Below are positions 1-9,790 of a DNA stretch of 64,000 nucleotides, in pieces. The stretch covers positions 66,025,233 through 66,089,232 of the forward strand of contig NC_086377.1 of assembly GCF_036588685.1 (NCBI RefSeq). Direction: 5' to 3'. This stretch comes from Mytilus trossulus. Taxonomy: Eukaryota; Mollusca; Bivalvia; Mytilida; Mytilidae. Position 1 is the first letter of the stretch. Each line of letters starts with the position of its first letter. The translations under genes and the position numbers were made by a program. The notes under the pieces are model-generated. The model made no database searches. It was not told where the DNA came from and saw only the letters and a program-made list of their open reading frames with translations.

Positions 1-870
1 GTGGAACACTTGGAAGACCCAGCAATATACCGTTGTTTGTAAGGACACTTATGTAGTTTAGGTATCCAATACAGTGATGGAAGATCCAGTTCTTCATCTT
101 TGGTTGAAATACCAAAGGAACAAAGAACAGACCTATGATTATCCAGGATTTCCTCTTTGGTAAGTGTCATGAGGGTATATGTTGGGTTTCCAAGTGAATT
201 GTCTATACCTAATTCGTTTATCAAGCAATTAATGTAATGACTTTTACAGACAAAAATGATGTTATTTGGGGCTTTGTCTGCGGGGACAACAACATATTTA
301 TCATGCAGGTCAGATAGGTGTTTAGCAACATTTGGATCTTTGAAGATTGACGTAGCATGGGCATTGATGGACCCATTCAGTTTCTTAATTCTGATTTGTA
401 TTAGCGACCTCACTGCCTTAATCCATTCGGATAGAGTGTCTACGTCTTCCTTCTCGCGCTTAGTCCATTGCCTGGCATAATCCTCGACTGAATCCATCAG
501 AATTTTAAAGTTGTATTTCCAATTGATGGATAGGCTCACGACCTTTCGATAACACGTTTCGTAGAGAAGTGTTATTAACAATGTTAAGGTCTCCGGTAAT
601 AACGTGGCCAGCAGGATTATATGTGAATTGGGAACTAGCACAAGTGCAATCAGGAGGTTTAGACTTGAAGTCGTCAATATCGAGATCCTGCAAAACGCGT
701 TTGTAATTGAAAATTTTAGTTGCAATAGGTTTGGTATAGGTATAAGAAATTATTGGTACAGACTGGTCTTTGAAATAAGGAGGTATTTTCGATTGAACTA
801 ATTTATGATGAAGGATATTGCCTAGGTTGACGTCATCGAGACCTTTGTTGGCAAAATTTATAATGACCAT
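1..870 (-). pseudogene. Penelope-like element reverse transcriptase, N-terminal part, frameshifted and cut by window edge
   Basis: Reading the minus strand from an ATG at 868-870, a frame runs to about 530 and then shifts. After the shift the reading continues open to base 1. Recognisable blocks are DNLNIV-type and 'YARQW.KREKEDVDTLSEWI' text, a stretch ending 'VVPADK', and near the edge 'LYWIPKLHK', the pre-palm block typical of Penelope-like element (PLE) reverse transcriptases. The catalytic YADD block would lie beyond the window start. Compared with the partial copy at 1055-1270, two T bases are missing near 529, which explains the frameshift. In the family this protein would be a reverse transcriptase fused to a GIY-YIG endonuclease that copies the element into new sites. 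This copy is dead as read. A matching C-terminal half lies at 5377-6420 but is a separate insertion. Confidence 0.72.
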
Positions 871-1054
871 GGTAGTAACAACACACAGAAAATGACAAAC
901 GAGTTCAAAGTTTTTTTTTCATGCAATTATTATATAAAGATCTCTGGAATCATTAAGTATGGATTTTTTTTCGTGTCGTGGTGTCGATTATTATCCTCCA
1001 TGAACATAGGTGGAACTGGTATGCTTGAAACATTAACTAAATATAACCCCTGTT

Positions 1055-1270
1055 CAGATAGAGTGTCTACGTCTTCCTTCTCGCGCTTAGCCCATTGCCT
1101 GGCATAATCCTCGACTGAATCCATCAGAATTTTAAAGTTGTATTTCCAATTGATGGATTTAGGCTCACGACCTTTCGATAACACGTTTCGTAGAGAAGTG
1201 TTATTAACAATGTTAAAGTCTCCGGTAATAACGTGGCCAGCAGGATTATATGTAATGGGAACTAGCACAA
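1055..1270 (-). pseudogene. Second fragment of the same Penelope-like ORF
   Basis: About 216 bp are nearly identical to 427-642. This copy keeps the two T bases that the first copy has lost, so the reading frame runs through 'SKGREPKSINWKYNF' into 'YARQWAKREKEDVDTLSE'. It stops where the flanking, unrelated sequence begins. It is either a local duplication of the first copy made before its deletion, or an independent short insertion. No functional product is expected. Confidence 0.7.
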
Positions 1271-2060
1271 TAATGTGCATACATTGCAAATGAAAGCTTT
1301 TGAAAATAGTGTATCTCATTTTGTTTTAGTTTTAACACTTTTTGATAAATCGTATTCCAAAGTCGTGTATCGTTTCTTTTGCTGACTAGTATATATTCAG
1401 GGTGTCATAGTTGGTTTGTTTTGATATATTTCTGCATGATCTGTTATCATCATAATAAAATTCTATATCTGCATACTCACCCCTTTTCGTCCATTGAAAA
1501 GTCAGTTTTTCCCCTCTTATTTTAATAGTACATGGTTTTCCATGCACTATGAAATGGTATACATGAATGACTTTTCATTGTCAGTTAAATATGAAAGTGA
1601 ACTCTTAATAACTGCACTAACGAAGTGTACAATCCCCGGAGGCATTTTCCATGGGAAAAGAGCCAACTGATTAAAGATGGGAGAGCAAAGATTAAAACAA
1701 AACATTTTGAATTTTTGCAAATGTTCATACATTTTCTGTACATTTTCTGTGATGGTACACATATATAGAATAGACAAAACAAAATTGGGTAAGGATGTAG
1801 GTAAAATAGTACTTATGAAATTTATATACCTAACAAATGAGGGGATATTTTTTTCTTTCAAGAAAACAATGGCAGACTGTTGATACATAAAACAAAGCAT
1901 TTTTTTTCGGAGAAACACAATACATGTATATTTATCAATAAAAAGTAAGCATTTAATGTTAAATGGTCGGAATTTAAATAATTACAAATTTCAAAAAGAA
2001 AATTTATATAACATTGTGTTGCTTCTTAAGAATAAAAAAATCCCAAGATATATAAGTATT
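1271..2060. other. AT-rich stretch, no gene seen
   Basis: Short open frames on both strands have no recognisable protein features and rely on homopolymer runs. I see no repeats or RNA genes here. Confidence 0.5.
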
Positions 2061-2084
2061 AAATTTTACCTATAGCAGAAGAAA

Positions 2085-2115
<31 letters not shown>

Positions 2116-2118
<3 letters not shown>

Positions 2119-2242
2119 AATCGTCTAAACATCAACCCAACAATGTTAGATCTGTAAATTTGCTTTCGCAAATTTTTGGTTCTTCCCTCGCCTGGATTCG
2201 AACCCATGCTACTGTGATATCGTGACACCAAATCGCCTGCAC
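2116..2242 (-). repeat. tRNA-derived SINE, 5'-truncated copy
   Basis: On the minus strand this copy contains a Pol III B box (GGTTCGAATCC, here with one change in the flanking stem). A hairpin AAATTTGC-TTTC-GCAAATTT follows, then a conserved 3' part, and it ends in a (TA)n tail. The A-box half seen in the copies at 3559 and beyond is missing. It is flanked on both sides by (TA)n. Confidence 0.7.
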
Positions 2243-2260
2243 TATATATATATATATATA

Positions 2261-2652
2261 CATTTATTGTCGAAATCCGGATATGGTGTACTAAAGAAAT
2301 ATTGACACCGAATGTTTGTGGCACAACATCCTGTCCACAAGTTAACAATTTTTTTTTTCTGTGACGTATTAAATTTATAATAAGATCCATTTTGTTACAA
2401 CCTGTGATCAATTTTATTTGGCAATCGCCAATGGCAGTCAGCAGGGTTAAAGAACATCAGTTGTTCGACCTGTTAGTCAAATGCGTTTTGTTTAAATATA
2501 CTTTTTCACTCTTTTGGTCTTTTGAAAAATGTTGTTTGTGCTGTTTTTAGACCCTTCTACAACGAAATTTGTTTGACATGCACACGTATAAAAATTGCGG
2601 TTTTTATCCAACGCAGTCATAGGTTTGAACGTAGTTTTCAATTTAGACTCGT
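2261..2652. repeat. 392-bp direct repeat, copy A
   Basis: This stretch recurs at 2835-3226 with a constant offset of 574 and no visible difference, so the duplication is recent. It starts immediately after one (TA)n tract, and its second copy ends at another. It carries no coding signature. Its text 'caatcgccaatggcagtcag' belongs to a dispersed bivalve repeat I recognise but cannot name. Confidence 0.8.
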
Positions 2653-2834
2653 TTATATTTTTTGTTTGGGCATGTATCATATTTTCCCTCCGGTTTATAT
2701 GATCCGTTCATCCTATATATTGACTCTTAAACTTCAAGAGTTAATCTAAAAATGAGGGTACTTTCTCTAAAAATGAGGGTGCTTTTTATATGGCCTTCCA
2801 AATACCGTTTCGATCCCTAACATCACTGAAGAGA

Positions 2835-3226
2835 CATTTATTGTCGAAATCCGGATATGGTGTACTAAAGAAATATTGACACCGAATGTTTGTGGCACAA
2901 CATCCTGTCCACAAGTTAACAATTTTTTTTTTCTGTGACGTATTAAATTTATAATAAGATCCATTTTGTTACAACCTGTGATCAATTTTATTTGGCAATC
3001 GCCAATGGCAGTCAGCAGGGTTAAAGAACATCAGTTGTTCGACCTGTTAGTCAAATGCGTTTTGTTTAAATATACTTTTTCACTCTTTTGGTCTTTTGAA
3101 AAATGTTGTTTGTGCTGTTTTTAGACCCTTCTACAACGAAATTTGTTTGACATGCACACGTATAAAAATTGCGGTTTTTATCCAACGCAGTCATAGGTTT
3201 GAACGTAGTTTTCAATTTAGACTCGT
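2835..3226. repeat. 392-bp direct repeat, copy B
   Basis: Second copy of 2261-2652. It runs directly into a (TA)n tract and a SINE copy (3250-3373), as the first copy is preceded by one. This suggests the duplicated block was larger than the 392 bp and broke inside (TA)n. Confidence 0.8.
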
Positions 3227-3249
3227 ATATATATATATATATATATATA

Positions 3250-3373
3250 ACTCGTCTAAACATCAACCCAACAATGTTAGATCTGTAAATTTGCTTTCGC
3301 AAATTTTTGGTTCTTCCCTCGCCGGGATTCGAACCCATGCTACTGTGATATCGTGACACCAAATCGCCTGCAC
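3250..3373 (-). repeat. tRNA-derived SINE, 5'-truncated copy
   Basis: Same unit and same truncation point as 2116-2242, with an intact B box (GGTTCGAATCCC on the minus strand). (TA)n lies on both sides. Confidence 0.72.
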
Positions 3374-3393
3374 TATATATATATATATATATA

Positions 3394-3541
3394 CAACTCG
3401 TCTAAACATCAACCCAACAATGTTAGACCTGTAAATTTGCTTTCGCAAATTTTTGGTTCTTCCCTCGCCGGGATTCGAACCCATGCTACTGTGATATCGT
3501 GACACCAAATCGCCTGCACTGCAGCCGTCCCGCTAGACCAC
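3394..3541 (-). repeat. tRNA-derived SINE, nearly full tRNA head
   Basis: This copy contains both the B box and most of the A box (minus strand TGGTCTAGCGGG). The boxes lie about 59 nt apart, as in tRNAs with a long variable arm. It is bounded by (TA)n tracts, so three SINE copies here are linked through microsatellite tails. Confidence 0.75.
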
Positions 3542-3558
3542 ATATATATATATATATA

Positions 3559-4665
3559 ACTCGTCTAAACATCAACCCAACAATGTTAGATCTGTAAATT
3601 TGCTTTCGCAAATTTTTGGTTCTTCCCTCGCCGGGATTCGAACCCATGCTACTGTGATATCGTGACACCAAATCGCCTGCACTGCAGCCGTCCCGCTAGA
3701 CCACACGACCACCTGGGCTCTCAAAAAAAGAGCTTTCGGTGGCCATATGTTACCTTTCCACGTCAGTTTTAATCTAGCGGCTTACTACAGCACATGATAT
3801 ATAAGGCATGAAGATGTTATTGTTACAGATCAGCTAAATTATCTATAGTAAAGGATCCTACAAATTAATGTAAGATACAGTCACAGAAAATAATTATATT
3901 CATAAGTACGTCTGAGTCAGTGACAACCCTACAACAGATGTATCCATCGGATCGCCATGAATGATGGTGATACATGGCTGTGTACATAATGTATATACAA
4001 CTCGTCTAAACATCAACCCAACAATGTTAGATCTGTAAATTTGCTTTCGCAAATGTTTGGTTCTTCCCTCGCCGGGATTCGAACCCATGCTACTGTGATA
4101 TCGTGACACCAAATCGCCTGCACTGCAGCCGTCCCGCTAGACCACACGACCACCTGGGCTCTCAAAAAAAGAGCTTTCGGTGGCCATATGTTACCTTTCC
4201 ACGTCAGTTTTAATCTAGCGGCGTACTACAGCACATGATATATAAGGCATGAAGATGTTATTGTTACAGATCAGCTAAATTATCTATAGTAAAGGATCCT
4301 ACAAATTAATGTAAGATACAGTCACAGAAAATTATTATATTCATAAGTACGTCTGAGTCAATGACAACCCTACAACAGATGTATCCATCGGATCGCCATC
4401 AATGATGGTGATACATGGCTGTGTACATAATGTATATACAACTCGTCTAAACATCAACCCAACAATGTTAGATCTGCAAATTTGCTTTCGCAAATTTTTG
4501 GTTCTTCCCTCGCCGGGATTCGAACCCATGCTACTGTGATATCGTGACACCAAATCGCCTGCACTGCAGCCGTCCCGCTAGACCACACGACCACCTGGGC
4601 TCTCAAAAAAAGAGCTTTCGGTGGCCATATGTTACCTTTCCACGTCAGTTTTAATCTAAAATTAT
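3559..4665 (-). repeat. Tandem array of about 440-bp units each containing the SINE
   Basis: Units begin near 3559, 3994 and 4435; the last is partial. Each has, on the minus strand, a leader, the tRNA-like head with A box TGGTCTAGCGGG and B box GGTTCGAATCCC, the hairpin, and the tail. The units differ at only a few bases. Single-copy SINE insertions would not give a shared 250-bp non-SINE spacer, so the SINE plus its neighbour was duplicated in tandem. The head is tRNA-like, but I see no clean acceptor stem, so I do not call a tRNA gene. Confidence 0.7.
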
Positions 4666-4975
4666 ATTGTTAGGCAATCTATATATATATATATATATAA
4701 GAAAAAGTTACGTAAAGTCCGTATGCTGGTAACATATAAGAAAATTATTAAAAGATAATAACGGTTTCAATGCATCACTTTTTTACTAGTACTTTCACTG
4801 CTTCCGCAGATCTTCAGGTAATGTGACTTGTATATACAAGTCACATTACCTGAAGATCTGCGGAAGCAGTGAAAGTACTAGTAAAAAAGTGATGCATTGA
4901 AACCGTTATTATCTTTTAATAATTTTCTTATATATATATATATATATATATAGATTGCCTAACAATGTAATTTTA
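4657..4975. repeat. Long inverted repeat with 200-bp perfect palindrome (fold-back element)
   Basis: Positions 4734-4833 are the exact reverse complement of 4834-4933, with no spacer (centre TAT|ATA). Outside this, 4657-4699 and about 4934-4975 form a second pair of arms (one difference seen in 'attgttaggcaatct'), including (TA)n tracts. A 34-nt asymmetric piece lies only on the left arm. The transcript would fold into a long hairpin. Options are a fold-back or MITE element, or a read or assembly artefact. The asymmetric insert and the diverged outer arms argue against a simple artefact. Confidence 0.85.
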
Positions 4976-5116
4976 ACACACTATTTAATATGTAAATATA
5001 AGAATGTTTAAAATATTTACAAAATGATGAAAATAAAAGCAATATTTCGCTAGACCAACTAGCTTTATCAAGCGTGCATCTATCCAGGTGAAATCGGATG
5101 TAGATGATAAGAAACT

Positions 5117-5285
5117 TTTGCAGCTCAATGTATATGTTGAACTTAGCTGCCTTGAAAATAAGAAAATTTTGCAGCTCAATGTCTATGTTGAATTTGGATT
5201 GAGCTGCCTTAAAATTAAAAAATAAATAATTTTTTGCAGCTCCATGTATATGTTGCTCTTGGATTTAGCTGCCTTAAAAATACAT
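5117..5285. repeat. Short tandem repeat, three units of about 55 bp
   Basis: Three degenerate copies of a unit with 'ttgcagctcaatgtatatg' followed by 'agctgcctt'. Each unit contains a short cagct/agctg inverted pair. Confidence 0.6.
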
Positions 5286-5376
5286 AATTGGAAGTTGAAA
5301 TTAGCAACGTCCATTGGCCGATATTACGGGATAAAAAGGACGATGCTTTGTTTTTAAATTATTCTTTATCTTTCCT

Positions 5377-6420
5377 TTATCTTTTCTCGTCTTTTTCGTT
5401 AAGACCATCAGGTTCTATAGTGTGGAGTTGGTGGATCCAAAAGTTTTCTCTTCTCCTTCTCGCCGTGGTGTCCCACTCGGTGTTGACTTCTATAATTTGG
5501 AAAGTGACATTTTCAAAAGGATGTTTCGTAGAACGAAGATGTCTTGTGAGAGGACAGTTTTTGTTGGTTTTGAACGATGAACGATGGTTATTAAGCCGAA
5601 TATTAAATTTGTCCATTGTTTCTCCCACATACTGAATGCCACAAGTGTCACATGTTAATATATAAATTGAGTTCTCCGTTTTGCAGTTGGAATTTGAGTA
5701 GATGGTATAATTTTGTTTAGTAACGGAGCTGATGAAAGAACTGCTTGTATTGGCAGCTTTACAACACAAACAATTCCTTCGACCACATTGTTTGTAGCAA
5801 CCGGGCGATGGAGTAGGCTGCTTTACTAATACAGAAGTTACTAATTTGTCACGGATGTTTTTAGGTCTTCTGAAAGCCATGACTGGTGGTGATGAAAATA
5901 CTTTTTTTAGATTTAAATCATTTTCTATAATTTTCCAATGCTTCTGAACAATGGATGACACATTTTTAAAATCAGGATGGTAAGTGAGTACAAGGGGTGT
6001 TCTGTTAGCTGCTTTATTCTTATCTTTGTACTCAAGAAGTTCTTGGCGACTAGTTTTGTTTGCTCTTTCGAAAGCGCTATCAATGATGTTGTTATTGTAT
6101 CCTCGAACAACTAGATGTTTACGAAGTTGTCCAAGTCTAGCATCTTTCGTATTTTCATTAGAGCATATTCTCTTGATTCGTAATGCCTGGCTGAATGGGA
6201 TACCACGGGAGCAGTGTTTAGGATGGCAACTTTTTGGAGAAAGGAATTGATGTTTGTCCGTTTGTTTGGTATGAAGGTCCGTTATAATGGTTCCGTTCTT
6301 GATGTAACTCGTAGTATCGAGGAAGTTAATTTTCTCCATAGAGAATTCAGATGTAAATTTTATTGAATGGTGGAAAGAGTTACAGTGTTCTAGAAATTCA
6401 TTAAGATGTTCATATATATA
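5377..6420 (-). pseudogene. Penelope-like element C-terminal half: RT thumb and GIY-YIG endonuclease, 5'-truncated
   Basis: An open frame of 320 aa from the first ATG (6337-6339), and about 25 aa more upstream in frame, stops at TAA 5377-5379. Upstream text 'HSIKFTSEFS' and residues 6-9 FLDT are the end of the RT palm/thumb. Residues 181-193 hold a Cys cluster (C181, C185, C190, C192, C193), followed by GIY-YIG endonuclease motifs: IYILTC (225-230), YVG (237-239), R248 and the likely catalytic E298. This arrangement is characteristic of endonuclease-bearing PLEs. The palm with YADD is missing, and homology ends at (TA)n near 6415. It is therefore a 5'-truncated insertion that cannot move by itself, although the frame left is intact. 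Confidence 0.85.
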
Positions 6421-6573
6421 TCAGAGCTTTTTCGTTTCATCAAATGAAAGGATGATTATCCATGTTTTACATTTGGTTCATTACAAAAAGTGAACTCTTA
6501 TTTAGGTTTGAATACTACAATGGGAAAGGATAATTTTGTGAGCCCAGTCGAAAGTGTCAACATGTTCTAAATT

Positions 6574-6633
6574 GGTCAGACAATACTTGGTCATGTTGAA
6601 ACTTTATAAAACACGACCAAGTATTGTCTAACC
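6574..6633. repeat. Imperfect 20-bp inverted repeat (hairpin)
   Basis: Left arm 6574-6595 contains AGACAATACTTGGTC. Right arm 6612-6633 contains its reverse complement GACCAAGTATTGTCT, with a short AT-rich loop between. It sits between the PLE fragment and the LINE tail; I know no function for it. Confidence 0.7.
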
Positions 6634-6650
6634 TATAAAACTGATCATAA

Positions 6651-8015
6651 GTAAGTAAGCAAGTAAAACTTTATTTGGAGTCGGCATATTGACAAACAAT
6701 ACAAACATAAGCTCTAAGTGAGCTTTTCATCGAATATAAAAACATATGCTATAACAAATAAAACAAGGCATGCAGCATGCCATAAATAATAAAAAAGCAG
6801 CACCAACAATTAACGTTAAGCAAATAGCATATACAGGTATCTTGCAAAATACCAAAACATTTATATGAAGCACTAAACAAAAAGCATACACATTGTAACA
6901 CAAATTATTTACAGGCAGAGCAAAAACATTTTGTTCCACTCCAGGACTGAACAAGACTCTTAAAATGTGAGAAGCTGTTAACAGTCCTGAAATGGTCTGG
7001 TAAGCTATTCCATAAAGAAGCAACAGCAAAACTAAAATATTTTTTTCCATATGAGGTAGTTCTTACCTGTGGTATTTCCAAAATATGACTGTATCGTAAA
7101 GAATATTTAGTGTGTTTAATTTGGAGTAAATTTTGTAAACATACAGGTGCCAAATTATTAAAAAAATTATAAGTCTCAAGTGCCATTGTCCTGATGCGTC
7201 TTACTTGAAGGGTTGGAACCTTTGCGTTCTCAAGAGCAGTTTCAGAGGACGATAAATAGTCGTCATATACAAATCTTAATGTTCTCTCTTGTTTTTTTTT
7301 TCAAGTTTTTTTAGAATTTTTCTCTGTACAAAAATGCCAAGCCAAAGGGTAAAAATTAAAATTACTCAAAATAAAAGTATGAAAAATTGTAAATTTATTT
7401 AATCTGTTTAAAAATGATCAAATTTTCTTGAGAAAATTCAGCTGTTGTGATGCCTTTCTACACAGGTTACTTATATGTGCATCAAATTTTAGTTGGTAAT
7501 CAATATCAATTCCAAGTAACTTTACTGTTTCTTCACATGATAAAATATTTTGCTGAATTTGTACAGATGAATTTTTGGCAAAGGTTCTTTTCCCTACAGT
7601 AATAACTTGAAATTTATCAGGATTTGCCTGCATCTTATTTTCTTTAAACCAATAAATAAGCATATGAGACTCAGATTCTAATATGGATATGAGATGGTCA
7701 TTATCCGGACTACTAAAAAACAGAGTATTGTCGTCTGCATAATTATATTATGTACTATGTTTAACAAAATAAAAATGTCATTTATGAAGATATTAAATAA
7801 AAGGGACCCCAATATAGAACCTTGGGGTACCCCTTTTTGGATGTCAGCCCAGCTACTCAGAACACCGTTTACTCTAATTTGCTGTTTTCTATCAGAAAGA
7901 TATGATTTTCATAAAGATACTGAATGTGGAGAAACACCATATGCTAGTAATTTATCTAGTGAAACTTTGAGGTAAGCAGTCAAAAGCTTTTGATAAATCA
8001 TATATAATATAAATA
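6651..8015 (-). pseudogene. Non-LTR retrotransposon (LINE) RT, 5'-truncated and frame-broken
   Basis: On the minus strand the order is YDLSKAFD (near 8000), [34 protein letters not shown], the catalytic NYADDNTLF (near 7730), WFKENKMQANPDKF, 'LLGIDID', and the C-terminal LINE signature RTTSYGKKYFSFAVASLWNS near 7050. This is the order of RT motifs in jockey/CR1-group LINEs. It is interrupted by an in-frame TGA after 'PHSVSL', a frameshift before YADD, and another downstream. The 3' end, at low coordinates, has a short (TTAC)-like tail at 6651-6668, normal for this group. The copy is 5'-truncated at about 8015. It is inactive. Confidence 0.82.
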
Positions 8016-8019
8016 AGTT

Positions 8020-8550
8020 TTTGTCTAAAGCTTTACGCCAGTCTTCTGAAAAAGCGGGCATCATGTGGACGCTCTGTAAAAGAAGGACAAAAGATACGAA
8101 AGGGACAATCCACTTGTATTTTTGTCCATCTGATGAGTTAAGCCTTTTTCAACTGTTATTTTATAGTTCGTTCTTATGTTCTACTGTTATACCACTGTCC
8201 CAGGTTCGGGGAGGGTTGGGATCCCGCTGACATGTTTAACCCAGCCACATTATTTATATATGTGTATGTCCCAAGTCAAGAGCCTGTAATTCAGTGGTTG
8301 TCGTTTGTTTATGTGTAACATATTTGTTTTTCGTTCATTTTTTTTTACATAAATAAGGCCGTTAGTTTTCTCGTTTGAATTGTTTTACATTGTCTAATCG
8401 GGGCCTTTTATAGTTGACTATGCAGTATGGGCTTTGCTCATTGTTGAAGGCCGTACGGTGACATATAGTTGTTAATGTTTGTGTCATTTTGGTCTTTTGT
8501 GGATAGTTGTCTCATTGGCAATCATACCACATCTTCTTTTTTATAAACTC
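8020..8550 (+). repeat. Dispersed bivalve repeat ('tctcattggcaatcatacca' family)
   Basis: Contains the signature pieces 'ggttcggggagggttgggat', 'ttgttgaaggccgtacggtg' and 'tctcattggcaatcatacca'. Related pieces recur, on either strand, at about 10760-10890, 26730-27000, 30990-31210, 40390-40580, 44870-45110, 52600-52870, 58390-58480 and 59790-60000. I recognise it as a very common mussel repeat but cannot assign a class. There is no coding capacity. Confidence 0.65.
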
Positions 8551-8597
8551 ATAGATCTTAAACATACTGACAACGCCATGGCTAAATATAAAAAAAG

Positions 8598-8858
8598 ACA
8601 AACAGACAAACAGACAAACAACAGAATACATGACACGATATAGAAAAACTAAAGAATAAACAACAAGAACCCCAAAAAAACTAGGGGTGATCTCAGGTGC
8701 TCCGGAAGGGTAATCAGATGCTGCTTCACATGTGGCACCCGTCGTGTTGCTTCTGTGATAACAAATCTGGTAAATAGTCCTATTCTGTATGTCACATTCG
8801 TGAAAGGGAAGGGGATTGTAGTTACGACGTAAGGAACATATCCTATATCATTTGTGTA
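8598..8858 (-). repeat. 3' end of a bivalve retroelement, truncated
   Basis: This stretch matches, in the same orientation, 61470-61740. There it follows directly on a reverse-transcriptase-like reading frame, so it is the 3' part of that element. It ends exactly where the TRIM-like pseudogene homology begins (about 8860), so a 5'-truncated insertion probably removed that gene's 3' half. Confidence 0.65.
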
Positions 8859-8860
8859 AA

Positions 8861-9740
8861 TGTAACTACTATTCTGATGAAGATGCAATCGTTATTAATC
8901 AGCAGAAGTTGTTTTTTGTAATAATCAAGTATTATAAATTTACCATCAGGTAATATACAACAGGCATATATATTTAAAGTCTTCATATCTATTGGAATTC
9001 TTTTTTGGAGGGTAGATGGGGTGGTATTGATATATATATCACCAAAGGATTTGACATCGTGTAAACTTGATTGAAGAGCAGGTGAAATGTTAGCCTCTAG
9101 ATTATTTTCAATGAAGTGGTCCCCACTCTCTAAATCTTCTATATATTTTGCCGTTTTTGATGTAGTTTTCTCAATTTCACTTACACCAATATATATCTGT
9201 AGCTCTGTTGCATATTGCGTCGTTTTGGTAAACTTGTTCTGTAGTTGGTTTACCTGACTAGCTCGCTGTTCCATGTTCTGCACGAGAGTAGACGTGTATA
9301 GTTTTAGCTTTGAATATTTAGACTAAGTCATTGAGTATGACTTGCTCTAATTTGTTTAAGTAATCATTTATCGACTTCCTCTATGGCTTTCGTTTTCTGT
9401 GTATAGATGTTACTGATGCTGCTTTATGGCATCAGACAAGGCTTTCAGACCTTGATATTTCTTGTGTTTATCACTGACACATTGGACACAGCAGGGACAG
9501 GCATGAAAAGAACAATACGAATTTCTTCTTGTGGTCTTTGCACAGACTGTTTATTTGTTTGATGAATGCAGGGAGCTTATGGTAATCTTCAGATGACATG
9601 GTTTTATGTTTCAGAGATAGCCTTGACTTGCTGTGAGGTTTCACAAAAAAGGACTTTACATTCTGTGCACCACGTGACTGCTCTGTGGAGATCCCATCAT
9701 CATGGCAAATTGTACAAAAGTTGTTGCCTGATGAGGCCAT
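8861..9740 (-). pseudogene. TRIM-like (B-box/coiled-coil/beta-propeller) pseudogene
   Basis: Runs from ATG 9738-9740 ('MASSGNNFCTICHDDGIS'), collinear with the intact gene at 17258-18958. The first B-box frame breaks after CHDDG. The second B-box reading frame is lost near the 'SLCKDHKKKF' segment. About 200 bp of the coiled-coil coding part is deleted near 9415, and the linker before the propeller is deleted so that STLQ joins the KRIPIDM segment. Homology stops at about 8861 in the first propeller blades, where a retroelement 3' end begins. Like its intact relatives it has an AG acceptor with a pyrimidine tract (9759-9764) upstream of the ATG. Confidence 0.85.
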
Positions 9741-9790
9741 TACTTTTTGTCGTTTTCTCTGCAATATATGGAGAAAACTATCTTTAATAC

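Noticed and set aside
2070-3671. Short minus-strand frames with repeated 'YIYIYI' and 'MVSRYHSSMGSNPGEGR'
   Set aside because: They are translations of (TA)n and of the SINE head; the same peptide recurs with each SINE copy.
3559-4615. Functional tRNA genes
   Set aside because: A and B boxes are present, but no complete acceptor/anticodon fold is apparent and the units are tandem SINE copies.
5288-5635. Plus-strand 115-aa frame
   Set aside because: Antisense to the GIY-YIG frame of the Penelope fragment. Likewise 5984-6250, 17808-18074, 28671-28967, 43247-43528 and 49396-49821 are antisense shadows.
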